The position numbers and the translations under genes were made by a program. DNA of 64,000 nt from assembly GCA_947359465.1 (NCBI GenBank), contig OX375873.1, forward strand, positions 93,269,978 to 93,333,977. The letters are read 5' to 3'. Under the pieces are notes generated by a model. It was given only the letters and a program-made list of their open reading frames with translations. It did not search any database and had not been told where the DNA came from. This document shows positions 21,746 to 34,365 of this stretch, piece by piece (the stretch's first letter is position 1; each line of letters starts with the position of its first letter). This DNA comes from Metellina segmentata (lineage: Eukaryota > Arthropoda > Arachnida > Araneae > Tetragnathidae).

Positions 21746-24474
21746 CAGTGATTCTCAACCTGTGGGGCGCGCCCCCCTAGGGGGGCGCGAACACACTAGA
21801 GAGGGGGCTCAAGAATATCCAAGAGAAAATATTATTTAAAAAAATTGATTAACTGACTTAAAGGAAAGCACACATACACATAGAAAACAAAATACATTTC
21901 GACATATTTAATAATTCACTTATTAAAGTAAAACAACTTCTAAATCAAAACTTACTTAATCAAAATATACCAAATTAAAAACAAATTTAATAATTATTAG
22001 TGATTTCCTTGGGCCTGTCTTGCCGAGCAAAGTTTTTCGAAGGAACGCTTAATATTAGAAATAGCCACTCTCAGTTCTGTTTCTATATTTAGCCGAGATC
22101 TATATTTTGTCTTCAAAGAAGCCACAGCAGAAAATCCAGTTTCACAAAGGTAGGATGTTGAAAGTGGTAATAGAATGTGAAATGCCCTTGTTTTTAGTGC
22201 AGAAAAATAATCCTCTACTCCTGACGAAAATTGAAATAGTGATTTATTACTAAATTGTCTTTTGGTTTCGCCACTTGTCTTGAAGTCTGAATTTTTCTCC
22301 CTCATCAATTGAGAGTCTTTCAGGAGTCTTATGAAATGGATCCCTAACCCACTCGTAACTTGCTATCAGTTTGTCGTCAGCAAGAAAATACTTTTTAAAA
22401 TTCTTTGCCAGCATGGCTACAAGATTTTCAATGGTTACAAAAACAACTTTTACATCTTCTTCAGCCTTTTAAATTTTAGTACAATCATTCACATTTTCAA
22501 ACATTGTTAGGCATTTTTGCTTTAAATTTCTGCTCCACAATTCCAATTTTCTACAAAAAGCATTATCTTTATCACTCGTATCCAACATATGTATATTTGC
22601 TCCTTGGAGTTGAAGATTCAAGTTATTTAATTTCTCGAATATGTCGACCAAGTACCTCAATTTCATCACAAATAAATCATCCCGAAAATTCTTGTCTTCC
22701 GGTCTGTTTTCTTCTTTCAGGAAAATGGCGATTTCTTCTCTTAATTCATAAACACGTTGCAAGAATTTCCCACGTGATAACCATGTAACGCAATAAAATA
22801 GTAAAGCTGAATGCATTGTACCCATGTCTTTACAAAGTGCGAAAAATATTCTTGATTTCAGGGGTCTCATTTTGATATAATTTACTACGGTTACAACTGT
22901 AGTTAACAAAATATTCATACCAGGACTCATTTCTTTGGAAGCCAAAGCTTCTCTGTGAATCATGCAATGTGTCCAGACGCACAGAGGCGATTTTTGTTTT
23001 ACAAAAGCTTGTATACTTTGGAATCTTCCTGACATTGCACGAGCACCATCGTTGCATATTCCGACACAAATTTTCCATTCTATGTTTGCCTCGTTCATAA
23101 AATCATTTAAAATGGCAAATAATGCGAGCGCTGTTGCTTTGAGTTCTATCGGTTTGCAGAAAAGTAATTCTACTACTGACATATTATCACAAAATCGAAC
23201 ATAGGCAATGAAATGAGCATCTTTATTACTATATGTTGCTTCATCAAGCTGTATTGAAAACAATTTGTCACGCAACTTCGAGAAAAGCTGACACTGTACA
23301 TCTTCAGCTATATCACCAATTCGACGAGCAACAGTATCATTTGAAAGAGGTATGGACTGCAATTGTTTTGAAAAATTATCTCCAAACATAGTTTCTACAA
23401 TCTCAATTGCTGCTGGCAAAATAAGCTCTTCACCAACGGTGTGAGGTTTTTTACATCTGGCTATTTTATTTGAAACTTTGTAGGATGCATTTAAAGCTTT
23501 TTTATTCATATAAAAAGTTTCTTTAAAAAATGATTTTTGCTTTTCATATGATTTTAATTTTAATTCGAAGAATTATCTGGGTTTGTTGACGTACTCACTA
23601 TGAAGCGTTTCCAAATGTTGTTTAAGTTTATTAGGTTTCATGCTGTCTGCGGCCAGTATTTTTGAGCAAATGATTCACAGGGGCCTTTCTTCTTCACTTA
23701 CTTCAGTACTGGTAAACCCTAAATGTAAGTATTCTTGAGAATATTTTCTTGATTTTATTTTCGGAACCACGCTCGTCTGTGTACTTGTTGATGCTTGACT
23801 ATCGTCTAATGCTCGTTTACGCCCACTTAAAAAAATTATCCATGGGTCTGCATAAATCTGCTGCCGTGAATATTTAATATGGTGATTGCAATTAACACGA
23901 AAACATATTAACATACGATAGATTTGATAGCGATCGACTCGAATGAGAATTGAAACTTGCGTTATCGAACATTTTCCTTCTTCCATTTTCCTTCTATGAG
24001 AAAACATTTGTTCTGCACATGCTCGAGACGGTTTCCACAAATCATATTACTTATTTTTCTCTTTTTTTAGTCATGCTTCTGTTTTATTTATTTTATTATT
24101 CTAAAAAAAAGTATTCCCAGTTTCTAAATTTAGCTCACCCCGTCTAGGTTAACTTTCATTAACGAATTTTTGTACTTTCATATTCTTTTAACGTTATCTC
24201 CCTCTTTGGCTTTATTTCAAATATAATATTTAAATTTCCCCGCTTCATCTGTTCACCGCCCGCTTGGCAAAATGCCAGATGTGGTTTCTCGCCAACGTTG
24301 GCTCGCTTTTACTCTTGTTTTGGCAGTTAGTTAAAAATAATTTAAAAAACAGAAATAAAAATAGTCAATATATACTATTGTTGTATACATTTTATTGCAT
24401 GCGGAGGGGGGTGGGGGCGATGAAAATTATGATTGAAAACTGGGCCGCGAATAATGAAAGGTTCAGAAACGCTG
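21746..24474 (-). mobile_element. hAT element, ZBED-type, perfect 8-bp TSD
   Basis: Left end CAGTGATTCTCAACCTGTGG (21746); inverted right end CAGCGTTTCTGAACCTTTC (24474). GATTATGA flanks both sides exactly (21738-21745 and 24475-24482). Just inside the left end, 21768-21789 is a perfect 22-bp GC palindrome centred on CCCCCCTAGGGGGG, common in this terminus class. The 2.7-kb body carries a minus-strand BED-finger/hAT transposase pseudogene. Outside both duplications the sequence is TTAA repeat copy 5. Confidence 0.95.
21997..23843 (-). pseudogene. hAT transposase (ZBED5/SCAND3-like), inactivated
   Basis: Minus-strand transposase. The N-terminus (near 23843, start uncertain) reads DDSQASTSTQTSVVPKIKSR, typical of this ZBED group, then a BED finger of which the second Cys and the His residues remain (ICSKILAAD...KQHLETLH); the first Cys position is a TGA. 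Another stop (TAA) follows shortly after. The long frame 23509-22469 holds the core: FSIQLDEATY (first catalytic Asp), CVGICNDGARAMSGR, WTHCMIHREALA. A TAA near 22470 and a frameshift near 22310 precede the hAT dimerisation region at 22308-21997 (LPLSTSYLCETGFSAVASLKTKYRSRL, shown by its SYLCETGFS motif). Several independent lesions make it dead. Confidence 0.9.
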
Positions 24475-24590
24475 GATTATGAGATTAAGATCTGGTCAGC
24501 TTTTTTCTAATGGTCAGATAACTCGTCCATCAAGATTTGGTCCGCTTTTGTAATGACGAGACACTTCGAAACAACCACCAAGAGGATTAA
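24475..24590. repeat. TTAA palindromic repeat, copy 5, right part
   Basis: Resumes after the hAT target duplication: AGATCTGGTCAGC and AACTCGTCCATCAAGATTTG modules, then the right end CAACCACCAAGAGGATTAA, with TTAA at 24587-24590. Confidence 0.85.
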
Positions 24591-24595
24591 AGTGA

Positions 24596-25570
24596 ATCTA
24601 TTCAAGACTAAAATTGATCACGTTTTGATACAAAATAGTGAACACATACAGGATATATTTCTCATACCGAAGCCACCTAACACCCATACAAATGACGACG
24701 GACTGAATGACTTCTGACACCCTGTCAGAAAACAAACAAAATAGAGCAAAGTACCTTTTAAGCATAAAAGCGTTTCAGAATGCTCTAGTCATCTGAATGC
24801 AAAAAACACACACTTCATTTGTACTTTACAAAAACCATATACTTTTTATTGAATTTAAATTGCAAAGTTATAAATAAAGCAGTTAGAATTAAATAAATAC
24901 TAGACTTTTTTGTTTTAACAAAGAACTGAAGTATATGCATAAAGTAACGATTTAAAAACCCTAGGGGTGTATTGTGGTAAATTAATGCATTTATTATAAA
25001 TTTAAGAGTTAGTTTTGTGTCACTCGTGTTTATTTCCAAAAATACATTTGCGAATGTTTTATTTGCTCCGTGGGGAAAAGTGTTTGGTAAAGTTTTAAGC
25101 AATATTTAACTCGTCTTTAAATAAAGGAATATTGCCTACGCAAAATATTTCTATAAGGTATGTGAATTCTGACTGGTTTATAAAGCTTTTGTATTGAAGT
25201 TATATAATCTGCAAATTGTAATAACAAAACAGAAAACACCGATTTTTGTTACTGTTAAGTTTTAGTAAAAGCTATAAACATGTGACTTCAGTGGGTACTT
25301 GAGGGACATTTACGTTCTCTCAACCCTTTCAGAATACTGTTTTAAGTGTAGCGCGTGAACTATGGGATAATTTTAGTAAACTATGTTCAAACGATTGTAA
25401 ACTATGTTTGAATAGTAATACCAAGGAAAACGTGCTTTGAGTGACATTATACCAGTTGACGGTTTCTTATTAGTATATTTATAACACAAGCCTCTACTGA
25501 TTTCTTCAATGGCTCAGTGTTTGCACAATGTGATAGAAACCATAGATGCGAGATATAGTAAGTCGAATAA
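24596..25570. other. Intergenic, nothing recognised
   Basis: No gene or repeat family identified. Confidence 0.4.
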
Positions 25571-25790
25571 ACATTGGTTGTGAGAGGAGCTTCAAAAACC
25601 TGCAGTATAATTGCCATGTCACCACTCTGTTAAAATTATCTTGGTTGGCCGATTTTGCATCTTATCGCCTCGTTTGGCAACATAACCTATGACAGGACAC
25701 GTAAATGAATACGCATTTCTATAGAGTGGCGACATAAATGGTGAAATCGACAGTTTCAATGTGATTCCTCATGATCACTCAACAGTTTCA
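25571..25790 (+). repeat. Dispersed repeat matching flanks of the 41.5-48.1 kb TA tract
   Basis: GAGAGGAGCTTC, CTTGGTTGGCCGATTTTGCAT and TCGCCTCG here correspond to AGAGAGGAGCTTC, ACTTGGTTCGCCGATTTTGCAT and TCGTGCG at 41383-41490. AGTGGCGACATAAATGGTGAAATCGACA (see 25725-25752) corresponds to the 48125-48150 sequence GGCGAAGAAAATGGTGAAAT. The copy here has no long TA run or inserted elements. Spanning similarity is moderate. Confidence 0.5.
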
Positions 25791-26605
25791 ATCGACAATT
25801 GTATATGTGTGTGTCTCTTCTATGTCAGTAAAACTTTCCTTCTGCATGCATTTATAATGGTGCAGAATGAGATTTGCGTTATTGCTAATGAAATAAGGAT
25901 TTAACTCTATACGTTTATCTACCACGGTCTGTCAATTTTTATAAAATCTCTTTCAAACCCTTTGAGGGAAATGAACTTAAGATGAAAGAATGAGACGTAA
26001 CTCTTCATGGGTCTTAGAAATATTCTGCTTCTCGTATTGTCTGAAAGTCCTTTACGATAAAAAATAAACTGGTTTTCCATCCACACCGATGTATGAATTT
26101 GTTCTGCACAAAGCAACTCTGATATAGATTTATGGTCCTCCAGATCAGACAGTGAAAAAGCGCAATGTACCCAACATGAGTTAAAGTCAAACAAATAAAA
26201 TCGGCTCTCACATTTTATGGCTGCATTTACCCTTATTTAACTTTGAGAAGCCATAATTTTGCCCATCCTATAAAAGGAGGGGTTCAAAGCAAAAAGCATA
26301 CTCTGCCGTTTATCTTATCACAATCATAAAAGAAATACATTTAACTTCTGTGAGTGATATTGTTCTTGACAGATAAAAAATGAGTATTTTTCTTCAATCC
26401 TAATTCATGTATTTACATAAAGATTAGAGGTAGACTAAACAGCGTTTTATACAATACTAAAAAATTTAGATTATTTTTAGATAATTTGTATGCTTCTTGA
26501 ATGCATTAAAACGATTTTTAATGGGAAAAGCAAAAAAAAAATTGTTCCAGTTTCATGTGGCTTTAACATTGACATGAGTTTGTACTGTTACAAATTATAA
26601 CGTAA
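25791..26605. other. Intergenic, nothing recognised
   Basis: Minus-strand frames at 25919-26211 overlap in two frames and show no known motif. Confidence 0.4.
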
Positions 26606-26610
26606 CTTTC

Positions 26611-26829
26611 AAACCTCTTGGTGGTGGTCTTGACGAGGTGTCTCGTCATTAACAAAGCAGACCAGATCGTGACGGACAAGATATCTCGTTTTTATAAAAA
26701 AGTTGACCAGATTTTGATTACGACATTGTTATACAATCGGCAATATCTTGGTGACGAGATATTTCGTCATTAGCAACTATGGTATAATCTTGTTGGACAA
26801 TGTATCGCGTAAAAACCACTTGGTGTTAA
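26611..26829. repeat. TTAA palindromic repeat, copy 6
   Basis: Left end CAAACCTCTTGGTGGTGGTC; interior GACGAGGTGTCTCGTC, GACAAGATATCTCG and GACGAGATATTTCGTC modules separated by GACCAGATCGTGA-type spacers; right end AAAAACCACTTGGTGTTAA at 26829. Confidence 0.8.
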
Positions 26830-27074
26830 TATAAAGTTACAAAAACTTTACATTTAGACAGTCTCTCATATATTTCAAACTTTTTGGTTTATTACAGATT
26901 TATTTTACTGTTTAGCTTTTATTCAGGTATTCTGATTGACAACCTTGGTTGCTACTTTACATTTGTCCTCACTCCCGTTCATGAAGTCATTTTTCCTTCA
27001 GACTTACGAATGATATTGACTTAGAGGTAACTACTAACCAATCAGAGAACAGTGCTAGATTTGACATTTAAATA

Positions 27075-27160
27075 GTTTCGACAGGATATCTCGTCCATAA
27101 AAATCTGAACAATTTTTTAACGATAAGATATCTCGTTATCAAGATCAATATGATTTTTGT
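27075..27160. repeat. TTAA palindromic repeat, copy 7 (fragment)
   Basis: GTTTCGACAGGATATCTCGTC, AAATCTGAACAATTTTTTAAC and GATAAGATATCTCG modules. The outer ends are gone. Confidence 0.65.
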
Positions 27161-27544
27161 GAGGACTATATTTATATGATTTAGTGCTCATGATATCACA
27201 CAACCAATCAAAACAATTTCAAACTAAACCTAATCTTATCGTCACACAACCATTCAAAACTTTAATAGTCAACATAGCAGAACCTATCATTTTATATAAT
27301 AAGTAGGGCAACCTTTTTTGCAACATATCCAACTCTTATCACGCGTTCTACGATGCATATAAAGTACTAAAACCAAAATTCCTCCTGCATGGGGTGTATT
27401 GTAAGTGAGTTATAACCGCAACATAAATACAATTTCTGCATAAATGCAACTTTTTTGCACAAATGCAACCACGTGCAATTTTTTAAAATTTACCTTAAAA
27501 TTGATTAATATGAAATTACTATTTATGTTTTGTCCTCTGAATTA
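27161..27544. other. Intergenic, nothing recognised
   Basis: AT-rich; a short direct repeat of CACACAACCATTCAAAAC type at 27197 and 27243 is the only visible structure. Confidence 0.4.
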
Positions 27545-28110
27545 GATAACGTGTGTCTGATCTTGTGAACTCCGAAGTATTGTGGAGAAGTTCATAGAAA
27601 GAAGAAGAAGTTCCTCTTAACAGACGAAAGTGAAATAAGTGGCAAAAATTACTTTAACATATTGGTTGGCACTCTTAATAATTTAGAGGAAACTTTCGTA
27701 ATCGACTGACGAGTTTGCGAGTTGAGTGTAGATCATCAATATGTTGTTCGCCTTGTAGATGTTGTTTTAAAATCTTTGAATGTTGAGCGAAAGGATTTGC
27801 GCTTCTGCTATCCGATACAGCACATAATATGACTGCGACTGGCGCAGTTTTTCAATGTTAAAGAAATTACTGGCCAAGGATCGACCATTCAACGTTCTTC
27901 TGTATTTAAGAATGTATTATAACACACTCAAGGTGCTTTATACGCGTTTGCTACAAGTTACTTACGTGGTATACTTGTTTCACAACTTCAGAAAAAGTAC
28001 GTGGAGCAAGTACTCACTCTTCCGACAGCATTGTACTACGCCGACCACCTTCCCACTGTAAACAACATTGCGAGCGGTTTCAGTAGCGACAGCAATTTAG
28101 TGCGTTCCAT
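27545..28110 (+). pseudogene. hAT transposase fossil
   Basis: Plus-strand blocks in different frames match the middle of a hAT transposase in family order: TDESEISGKNYFNILVGTLNN-type block (27600-27690, the first Asp region), LLLSDTAHNMTATG (27800-27845, expected LLSDAAPYM), KVLYTRLLQVTYVVYLFH (27930-27985, expected LYP.L.HVTC.AHGLHR), then TALYYADHLPTVNNI (28028-28075, expected AA.YYA.H...V..V). Stops and frameshifts separate all of them. No termini found. This is a different hAT lineage from the one at 21746-24474. Confidence 0.6.
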
Positions 28111-30280
28111 GTTTCTTTTTAATTATTTTCTTTGATTTCATTGGTTCGTGTTGGTTTTTTGCCAGTTGTGGAATTTTCTCTCATTTTAATTTATGTCACG
28201 GTATAATGATGTTGTCTCAGGTTGTATTACTTTCATTTAAAAAAATAATATAGGTTCAAACATATTACCTTTTTGCGAACGTTTTAAAAAGTATAAATTT
28301 TTAAATGGTCACAAATGGGTTTCTCAAGTTTTTTACTTTCCATTGTAAAAAGAAAAAGATTTTTGAAATAATTATTTCCTTGGCGACTTAAGAAGTGGGT
28401 AAAAAAAAACCGTTAAGAATGCTGCCACCCCTATTAACGTAGACTGCAGCTGTACCAAACGTAGTATTTTGAACTATGCTAACATCGATATTAACTAATT
28501 CAATTTTCAATCTAAATATGTTTGACTTTTTTTGAGGTAATGCGATAAAATTGGCTGACATAAATATGTGTCCATTCGGGTCACCATTATACTCAAACAA
28601 ATAACTTGAACTGTAAATTATATAACACACAAAAGGCTCCAAGCAATTTCCTTTCAGGTTTTAAAATACATTGAATGGACAGAACTAACAATGGTATGCA
28701 AATTACAATAATTCCTCGCCCACTCGGGACCATTGACTCCTGAACCTGTTTCTGGAAGGTGATAAAATATTTTACATGTTTGCTGATAATACCAGACTCT
28801 CACCTACATAGTTCTGGAAGCACCTATGATCAATATATATTTGGGCTCCGTCTGTGTGCGATATGACATGCCTAAGTGTTCAGACCTAATTGGTGAAGAT
28901 TCATTCTTGCGTACGATCCCTGTGAGACAACCAAATTGAAAACAAAATAAGTTTTCAAGACATTGTGAACCATTTAAGCAGATGTAATTGCTCCGTTTTA
29001 CTGTATTTTGGACACGCATTTAATCATCCGGATTCCCTTCTAGTAATACTCTAATGTATACATCAAATGAAGTTCGTTGGACCAATTAATAAATACCATG
29101 TATAAATGGAACGTTGTTGTAGAAACGGACTTCTAAACTATTTTGACTTTTCGCCTATTCAGATTATACAAAGAAATTTCTAAAAATCCTGACTCATGCA
29201 CAAAGACTCAGGTATCATCCATAAACTGTTGATATGAATGACGCAAGAGTCTTCGTGCATGAATAATTTACCCCTTATTACCCGGATCATGACTGAGAGC
29301 AGTAAGAATGCTAAATGCCCTATGGATGTGTTATCGGTAAACACCGAATGGATTCATGGATTGAGACTTAGAAAACTGTGGGACACTTAAAGACACTATT
29401 GAAGTGACCGATATGTTTGCAGACTTCACTATTATAAAGCTAACGATCTTTAGACGATTATATATACAAATATTAACATTTAGAACTGATTAGGTTCTGT
29501 TACGTTTCATTCGAACACTTTAAAAACGATTCATTACAAGTCATTTGGAAATGTATCTGCCCTGTAATTGCGATTGCTAAACAAAAACGATTCCATGTTG
29601 TCATTTTAGTGGAGAAATTTGTAAGCTTAATTGTTCAGTAAAGCAAAATCTGTATATATCAATAACAATACGGAATTAGGGTTCAGGCGAGATAACGAAT
29701 AACAATCCCGCTTTTCCGTGTTAGTGTCAAAAGTTGTAAGCGTTATAATTCGATAAATGAAAAATATTACTAACATTTACATAGAAATATCATTGCAGCT
29801 TTGGGCAAAGAACTTCATATTTCCTTACAAAAACAGAGAGATCCTTATAAATGTGTAACCTTTGAAACATTGTTAGTATTTAAACTTGTTAGTATTGAAG
29901 ATAGTCATTTTATAGATTACATTACACTTAAATCCAGCATTTCGCATCCTATTTCTCAGTAATCGTAAACTGGGTAAAACAGAAAAATTAGAATATTCTT
30001 CATTTTGTACACCAGGTTACATGAGAAAATTGTATAATTATTCCCTGTATGTCTTCTGGAGGGCCATGATAAATTAATGAGTAAACTCAGGAGCATGTCA
30101 CTAGCCCATCGTTGAATTAGCGACAACAATTTTTTCATCGACAGGCTATTTAGATAGAAAAACATGGGTAACCATACGGAGATTCTCAAAATGTGGGAAC
30201 ACTAAATGAATTAACGAAAAAGCAAAATAAAAAGCAGGGGGTATTCAACCAGAAAACGAAGTGTTAAAACTAACCATGCA
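28111..30280. other. Intergenic, no gene recognised
   Basis: Holds a short inverted repeat at 29193-29262 (CTCATGCACAAAGACTC and its inverted partner GAGTCTTCGTGCATGA). Two minus-strand frames (28388-28642, 84 codons; 28804-29019) look protein-like but I recognise neither. Confidence 0.4.
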
Positions 30281-30387
30281 AGCGCTCTGAGAGCTGCAGA
30301 CTGATTGTAGATAGCGCTGTACAACACGCAAACGATTATTAAAGAATTTAGTTATTTAAAATGGCGGATCCCGTGAAGAAAGCTCAT

Positions 30388-30785
30388 TGTGTCGAGTGGA
30401 TGGCCCCATAGTATGGCCGCCCCGGTCTCCTGACATTACTCCACACGACTTTTTCGTTTGGGGTTGGGTAAAAGATGTTGTGTAGAAGATGTTGTGTACC
30501 GAACAAAAGTTAATAGTGTCGTGGAATTGACACAAAAAAAAAGAAGATCCAAACAGATGTAGCTACTGTTAATCTTAGCATGCTTAAACGTTCGTGGGTT
30601 GAATTGGACTATCCTCTTGATATTCTTGGAGCTACGGAAGGATATCATGTGTAAATTTACAAAGTAGTAGAAAAAAATGTTTTGAGTTATTATATCTATT
30701 GTTGCAACTAGTTGTGTTGTAAGCCTATTCTTTTTTTTAAATAAATTTTTTAAGTTGTACTGATCTTTTTGGGACACTCTGTTTA
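30388..30785 (+). pseudogene. Mariner-like transposase C-terminus and 3' end
   Basis: The frame from 30391 gives VDGPIVWPPRSPDITPHDFF, the region of the last catalytic Asp in Tc1/mariner transposases of the 'WPPRSPD' type, then VWGWVKDVVY. A 14-bp tandem duplication (GATGTTGTGTAGAA, about 30471-30498) breaks the frame; it continues RTKVNSVVELT, breaks again, and closes with RSWVELDYPLDILGATEGYHV and a stop near 30654. Downstream, TACTGATCTTTTTGGGACAC ends at about 30785 and resembles a 3' terminus. The 5' two-thirds is missing. Confidence 0.75.
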
Positions 30786-30789
30786 TTAA

Positions 30790-33700
30790 TGTCTGCTAAT
30801 AGGTATAAAAATATGACATCAGTCATTAGGTATAAATTGCCAATGCATTAAAATTAGAGCAGATTTGAATATTTTAAAATTATAATTTAGTTTTTCCAGA
30901 TTTTCAAATCATAGATTTGTTTACTTCTGTAAAGTTTTATTACTAATTCCAAAAATTTTGGATTTGGTTGATATTTGTGATTTTTTAAATAATATATATT
31001 TCACATCATGCAAAAAGGAAAATATGATCATAAAATAAAAATAACTTTATCCTTGAAAACTCCTGGAAAAGTTATAATTTCTATAGCATTAATCAGGAAA
31101 AAAAAAAACGTTCTAAAATCTAAGTTTCACCTTAAAAAATTTATTTAAAGGATAATTACAGCCATAAAACTAAAAATAAAAATAAAAAAATAATATTATT
31201 TAAAAAAAATAAAAAGAAAAAGAAAATAAATTATTTACAATTTTATTGATATTGTTTGCTAAATCACGTCTAAAATTAAGTAAGGATCTACACGCCATTT
31301 GATATCCATCGTTACACGTTCCCGGACACATTTCTAGTAATGGTATTAATATTGTATCTGATAAATTCACTTTATTTTTCGATAAAAACTATTAATCTTA
31401 TGGAAAGAGATTATAATGAATGCTTTTTTTTTTACATTTTCTGACATCAGCACTTTTGTAACATAAATTGAATCGTCAAAAAAAACCTGGCATATCGATC
31501 GTTACGTAATTTTCCCATCGCATTATTAAAAATAAGAGAAATATGTTTACGGCAAAGAAAATGCACAAAAACGCTTAAAAAAAATTGATTTATTTTAATG
31601 ACAAATAAATGCAGTTTTAAGTACTAACAATACATATTTTGCTTCAGATATAGAGCTATATCGATTGTTACTCTGACATCGCGAAATGCTAGAATGGCTG
31701 TAGTTTTGTTTGTTTGCTAATTCTTCAAAATTTTAAAGTAATGATGTCATCTACTAATCAAAATAGTAAACAAACTATCGTTATACTCTATTCATTTATT
31801 ATTTTTTTCTGCTATTCTGGAAAATACATTATAATTTATTTTCTGGGTGATGGTACTGGTCAGTTAACATTTTAGATGTAAAATCCGAAATTTTTAACAA
31901 AATAATTTAATTTTAAGGATATTTACACACAACTGTTGTAATAAAATATACTAATTCTTGTCTCTGAACAGAACTAAAAACCCATTGAGAAAAAAAATTA
32001 TTTTTAAGAATTTAATTTACTTGTTGTTAAAGCTTAAAGTCATGAAATGTGTCTTATTTCCATCTTTTTAGAATTACCCCATGTTAAAAAATGTCACCAA
32101 TTGGAGATGGGGAAATATTGCTAATCGGTGATGCTACCCCGTTCTTAAATCTAACCAATTAAATGCATTATCCAATTTTAGCAAACAATTGCTGTTGATT
32201 CAACTGTAGCTTTTTAAGCTTATAACAAAGATATGCATCCATGTCAACCTTTTATCAGGCTTAACATTCTGATAGATTATTATTAATATACAGTGCGAGA
32301 AACTTAAGAACTCAGCCGACAGGGAGATCATTTAAATTATTTTCAATCTTAAATTCCAAACAACGGAGAACCACTTGGATTTTCATGTAATCCCTTCATT
32401 ATGATGCTTGCTCAACCGTGTGTGAATCCTCCTTCGTGTGCTTACGAATTCCTAGAAATGTCTCACTTTCGAATACTAAGGTAAGATGACCTTCAGTTCT
32501 CCTTCACCAATGAAACCATGTGAGAGTAAAGATGCCATAGTTTGCATCACCTGATTCAAAACTCCATCTAAATGGCTGTTATTCCTTTCATTTTAGACAT
32601 AACAAAAGCAACTCTCATATATGAGAATCTCCGTTGATTATAGTTTATGATGTTAAATCGAATCGAAGTGTTCAGGGGGTCGCATGCAGTGATGACTTCT
32701 GTATTTTATAAACCTCTAACCTTCCCCAAGGTCAGTTCCAACTGCATCTGTCGTAAATGACAATGAATTACTTCCACTGCTTTGTGTTCCACATAAATCT
32801 CGAAATCCACTTGGTGGGTCTTTGGTTGCGTTTCAGTGCATTTGAAAAGAAGAGAAAGCGTGACGTAGAATCGCATTCGTAAGGACTATAAAATTATAGG
32901 AGCATCTTGAAAACAATTTTCCAAGATAACTTAGTATGTAGGTCAAGGACACCATTCCGTATGAAATGTATGATGCCATTTATAGTCATAGTAAATTCAA
33001 TTTGCACTACAGCAAATTCAGTCTCTGAATTTCAATCATACTAAAATTGACAAGCTCATCATAAGGTTTTATTTAATGGTCACTGCATAGGAAAATATAC
33101 TGACAACAAAAAACGAAATGGTTATTCAAGCTGTATTCATATCTTCTCAGATATAATAAGTATTAAGAAAATTTTGTTTTTAGCACTCTAAGATGGGTTA
33201 ACGCATTCACACGCATTATTCCACTTAGCAACATGTTTTAATTTGTTTGATCAAATAAGATAATTTTTCCAAATGTTTCTGCTCTATGGAAATGATCAAT
33301 AGAATATTTCCAAACGGTTCTATTTCAAAGTACGAAACAATAGAATATTTTAAAAGAATTATATTATAAAGAAATGAGCAATAGAATATTTCCGTAGAAG
33401 TGTCCATTCTGATTAAATGTGCATGAAAGTGTTTCCACTGAATTACATTCCATGAAAAAGAGTAGAATCGTTTCAAAGAAATATTCTATTTTCAGAAGAG
33501 TACTAATAGAATCTTTCTAAACGTTGAAATAATGCATTGATGTATCCTAAACATGTAGTGTGGGAAAATCAACACTACACTACTCAGATGATTAATTAAT
33601 TATTTGTCTTAATATCCCAGAAATACAATACCAATCATGACAAAACTTTCTTAAGATCCAATTACTAATGGAAAATAGATGTGATTTCATCATAGATTCC

Positions 33701-33932
33701 AAAAAATCAAATTCGAATGTATATGCGAGCTATATTACCAAACTAAGAGGTTGGGTTAATACGGAGACTTTCAGTCTCAACGATAATACCGATTATCCCG
33801 ATGTTTATGATTGGTTAAAGATGTTCTTCGTGCGAAATAGTTACCCCTAACTAACTTCCCTTCATTCATAGGTACATTTCTATCTTTTGTGACAATTAAA
33901 CCTTCCTTGTGGGTATATACATTACTTTACAT
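30790..33932. other. Intergenic, strongly AT-rich
   Basis: The longest stretch without any recognised gene or element. A/T homopolymer runs are frequent (31090-31240). At 33290-33520 CAATAGAATATTTCCAAACG-like motifs recur four or five times at irregular spacing. Nothing codes recognisably. Confidence 0.45.
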
Positions 33933-33975
33933 TGTTTGGCTCAGCTAGGCCAAATATGACCTTTTCGCCATAACA
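33933..33975 (-). repeat. Short dispersed repeat (ATGACGCAAGG...GCCAAAC type)
   Basis: The minus strand reads ATGGCGAAAAGGTCATATTT then GGCCTAGCTGAGCCAAAC. Related sequences are at 49739-49780 and 54259-54301 (plus), 50071-50145 (minus) and 63116-63186 (plus). Confidence 0.5.
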
Positions 33976-34267
33976 TAACAAAAAAAAAAAAACTTTTCTT
34001 CCTATGGAGTCCGCTTCTTACAGTTGATAAACCCAATTCGCCCATGTGTATGACCTATCAAACTTCACGATAAAGCTCTAGTTTCTTTGCTGCTCGTGTA
34101 ACTTAAATGCTATCTGGTGGGATAAGTAGTGGAGGTTTATCTTCGAATCGAAAACTGCCGTATGGTAGCCAGTCTGTGGTGCAAAATCCTGTTCCAAACT
34201 GTTCCCAGTTTGGGGAAAAAGATACCCTGTTATTTGCACTTGGATCTTTTTCCCCGTGGAGAGCAGT

Positions 34268-34365
34268 TTTGTGTCTCAACAAGGCATCTTGTCACTTTCA
34301 AAACTAACCAGATCTAAATGGACGAGATATCTTGTCTGTAGCAAAATCAACGAGACCTTATCAAA
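34268..34365. repeat. TTAA palindromic repeat, copy 8 (fragment)
   Basis: AAAACTAACCAGATCTAAAT and GGACGAGATATCTTGTC modules; no terminal TTAA visible. Confidence 0.6.

Noticed and set aside
30436..30777. 113-codon minus-strand frame
   Set aside because: Opposite the mariner transposase C-terminus on the plus strand.
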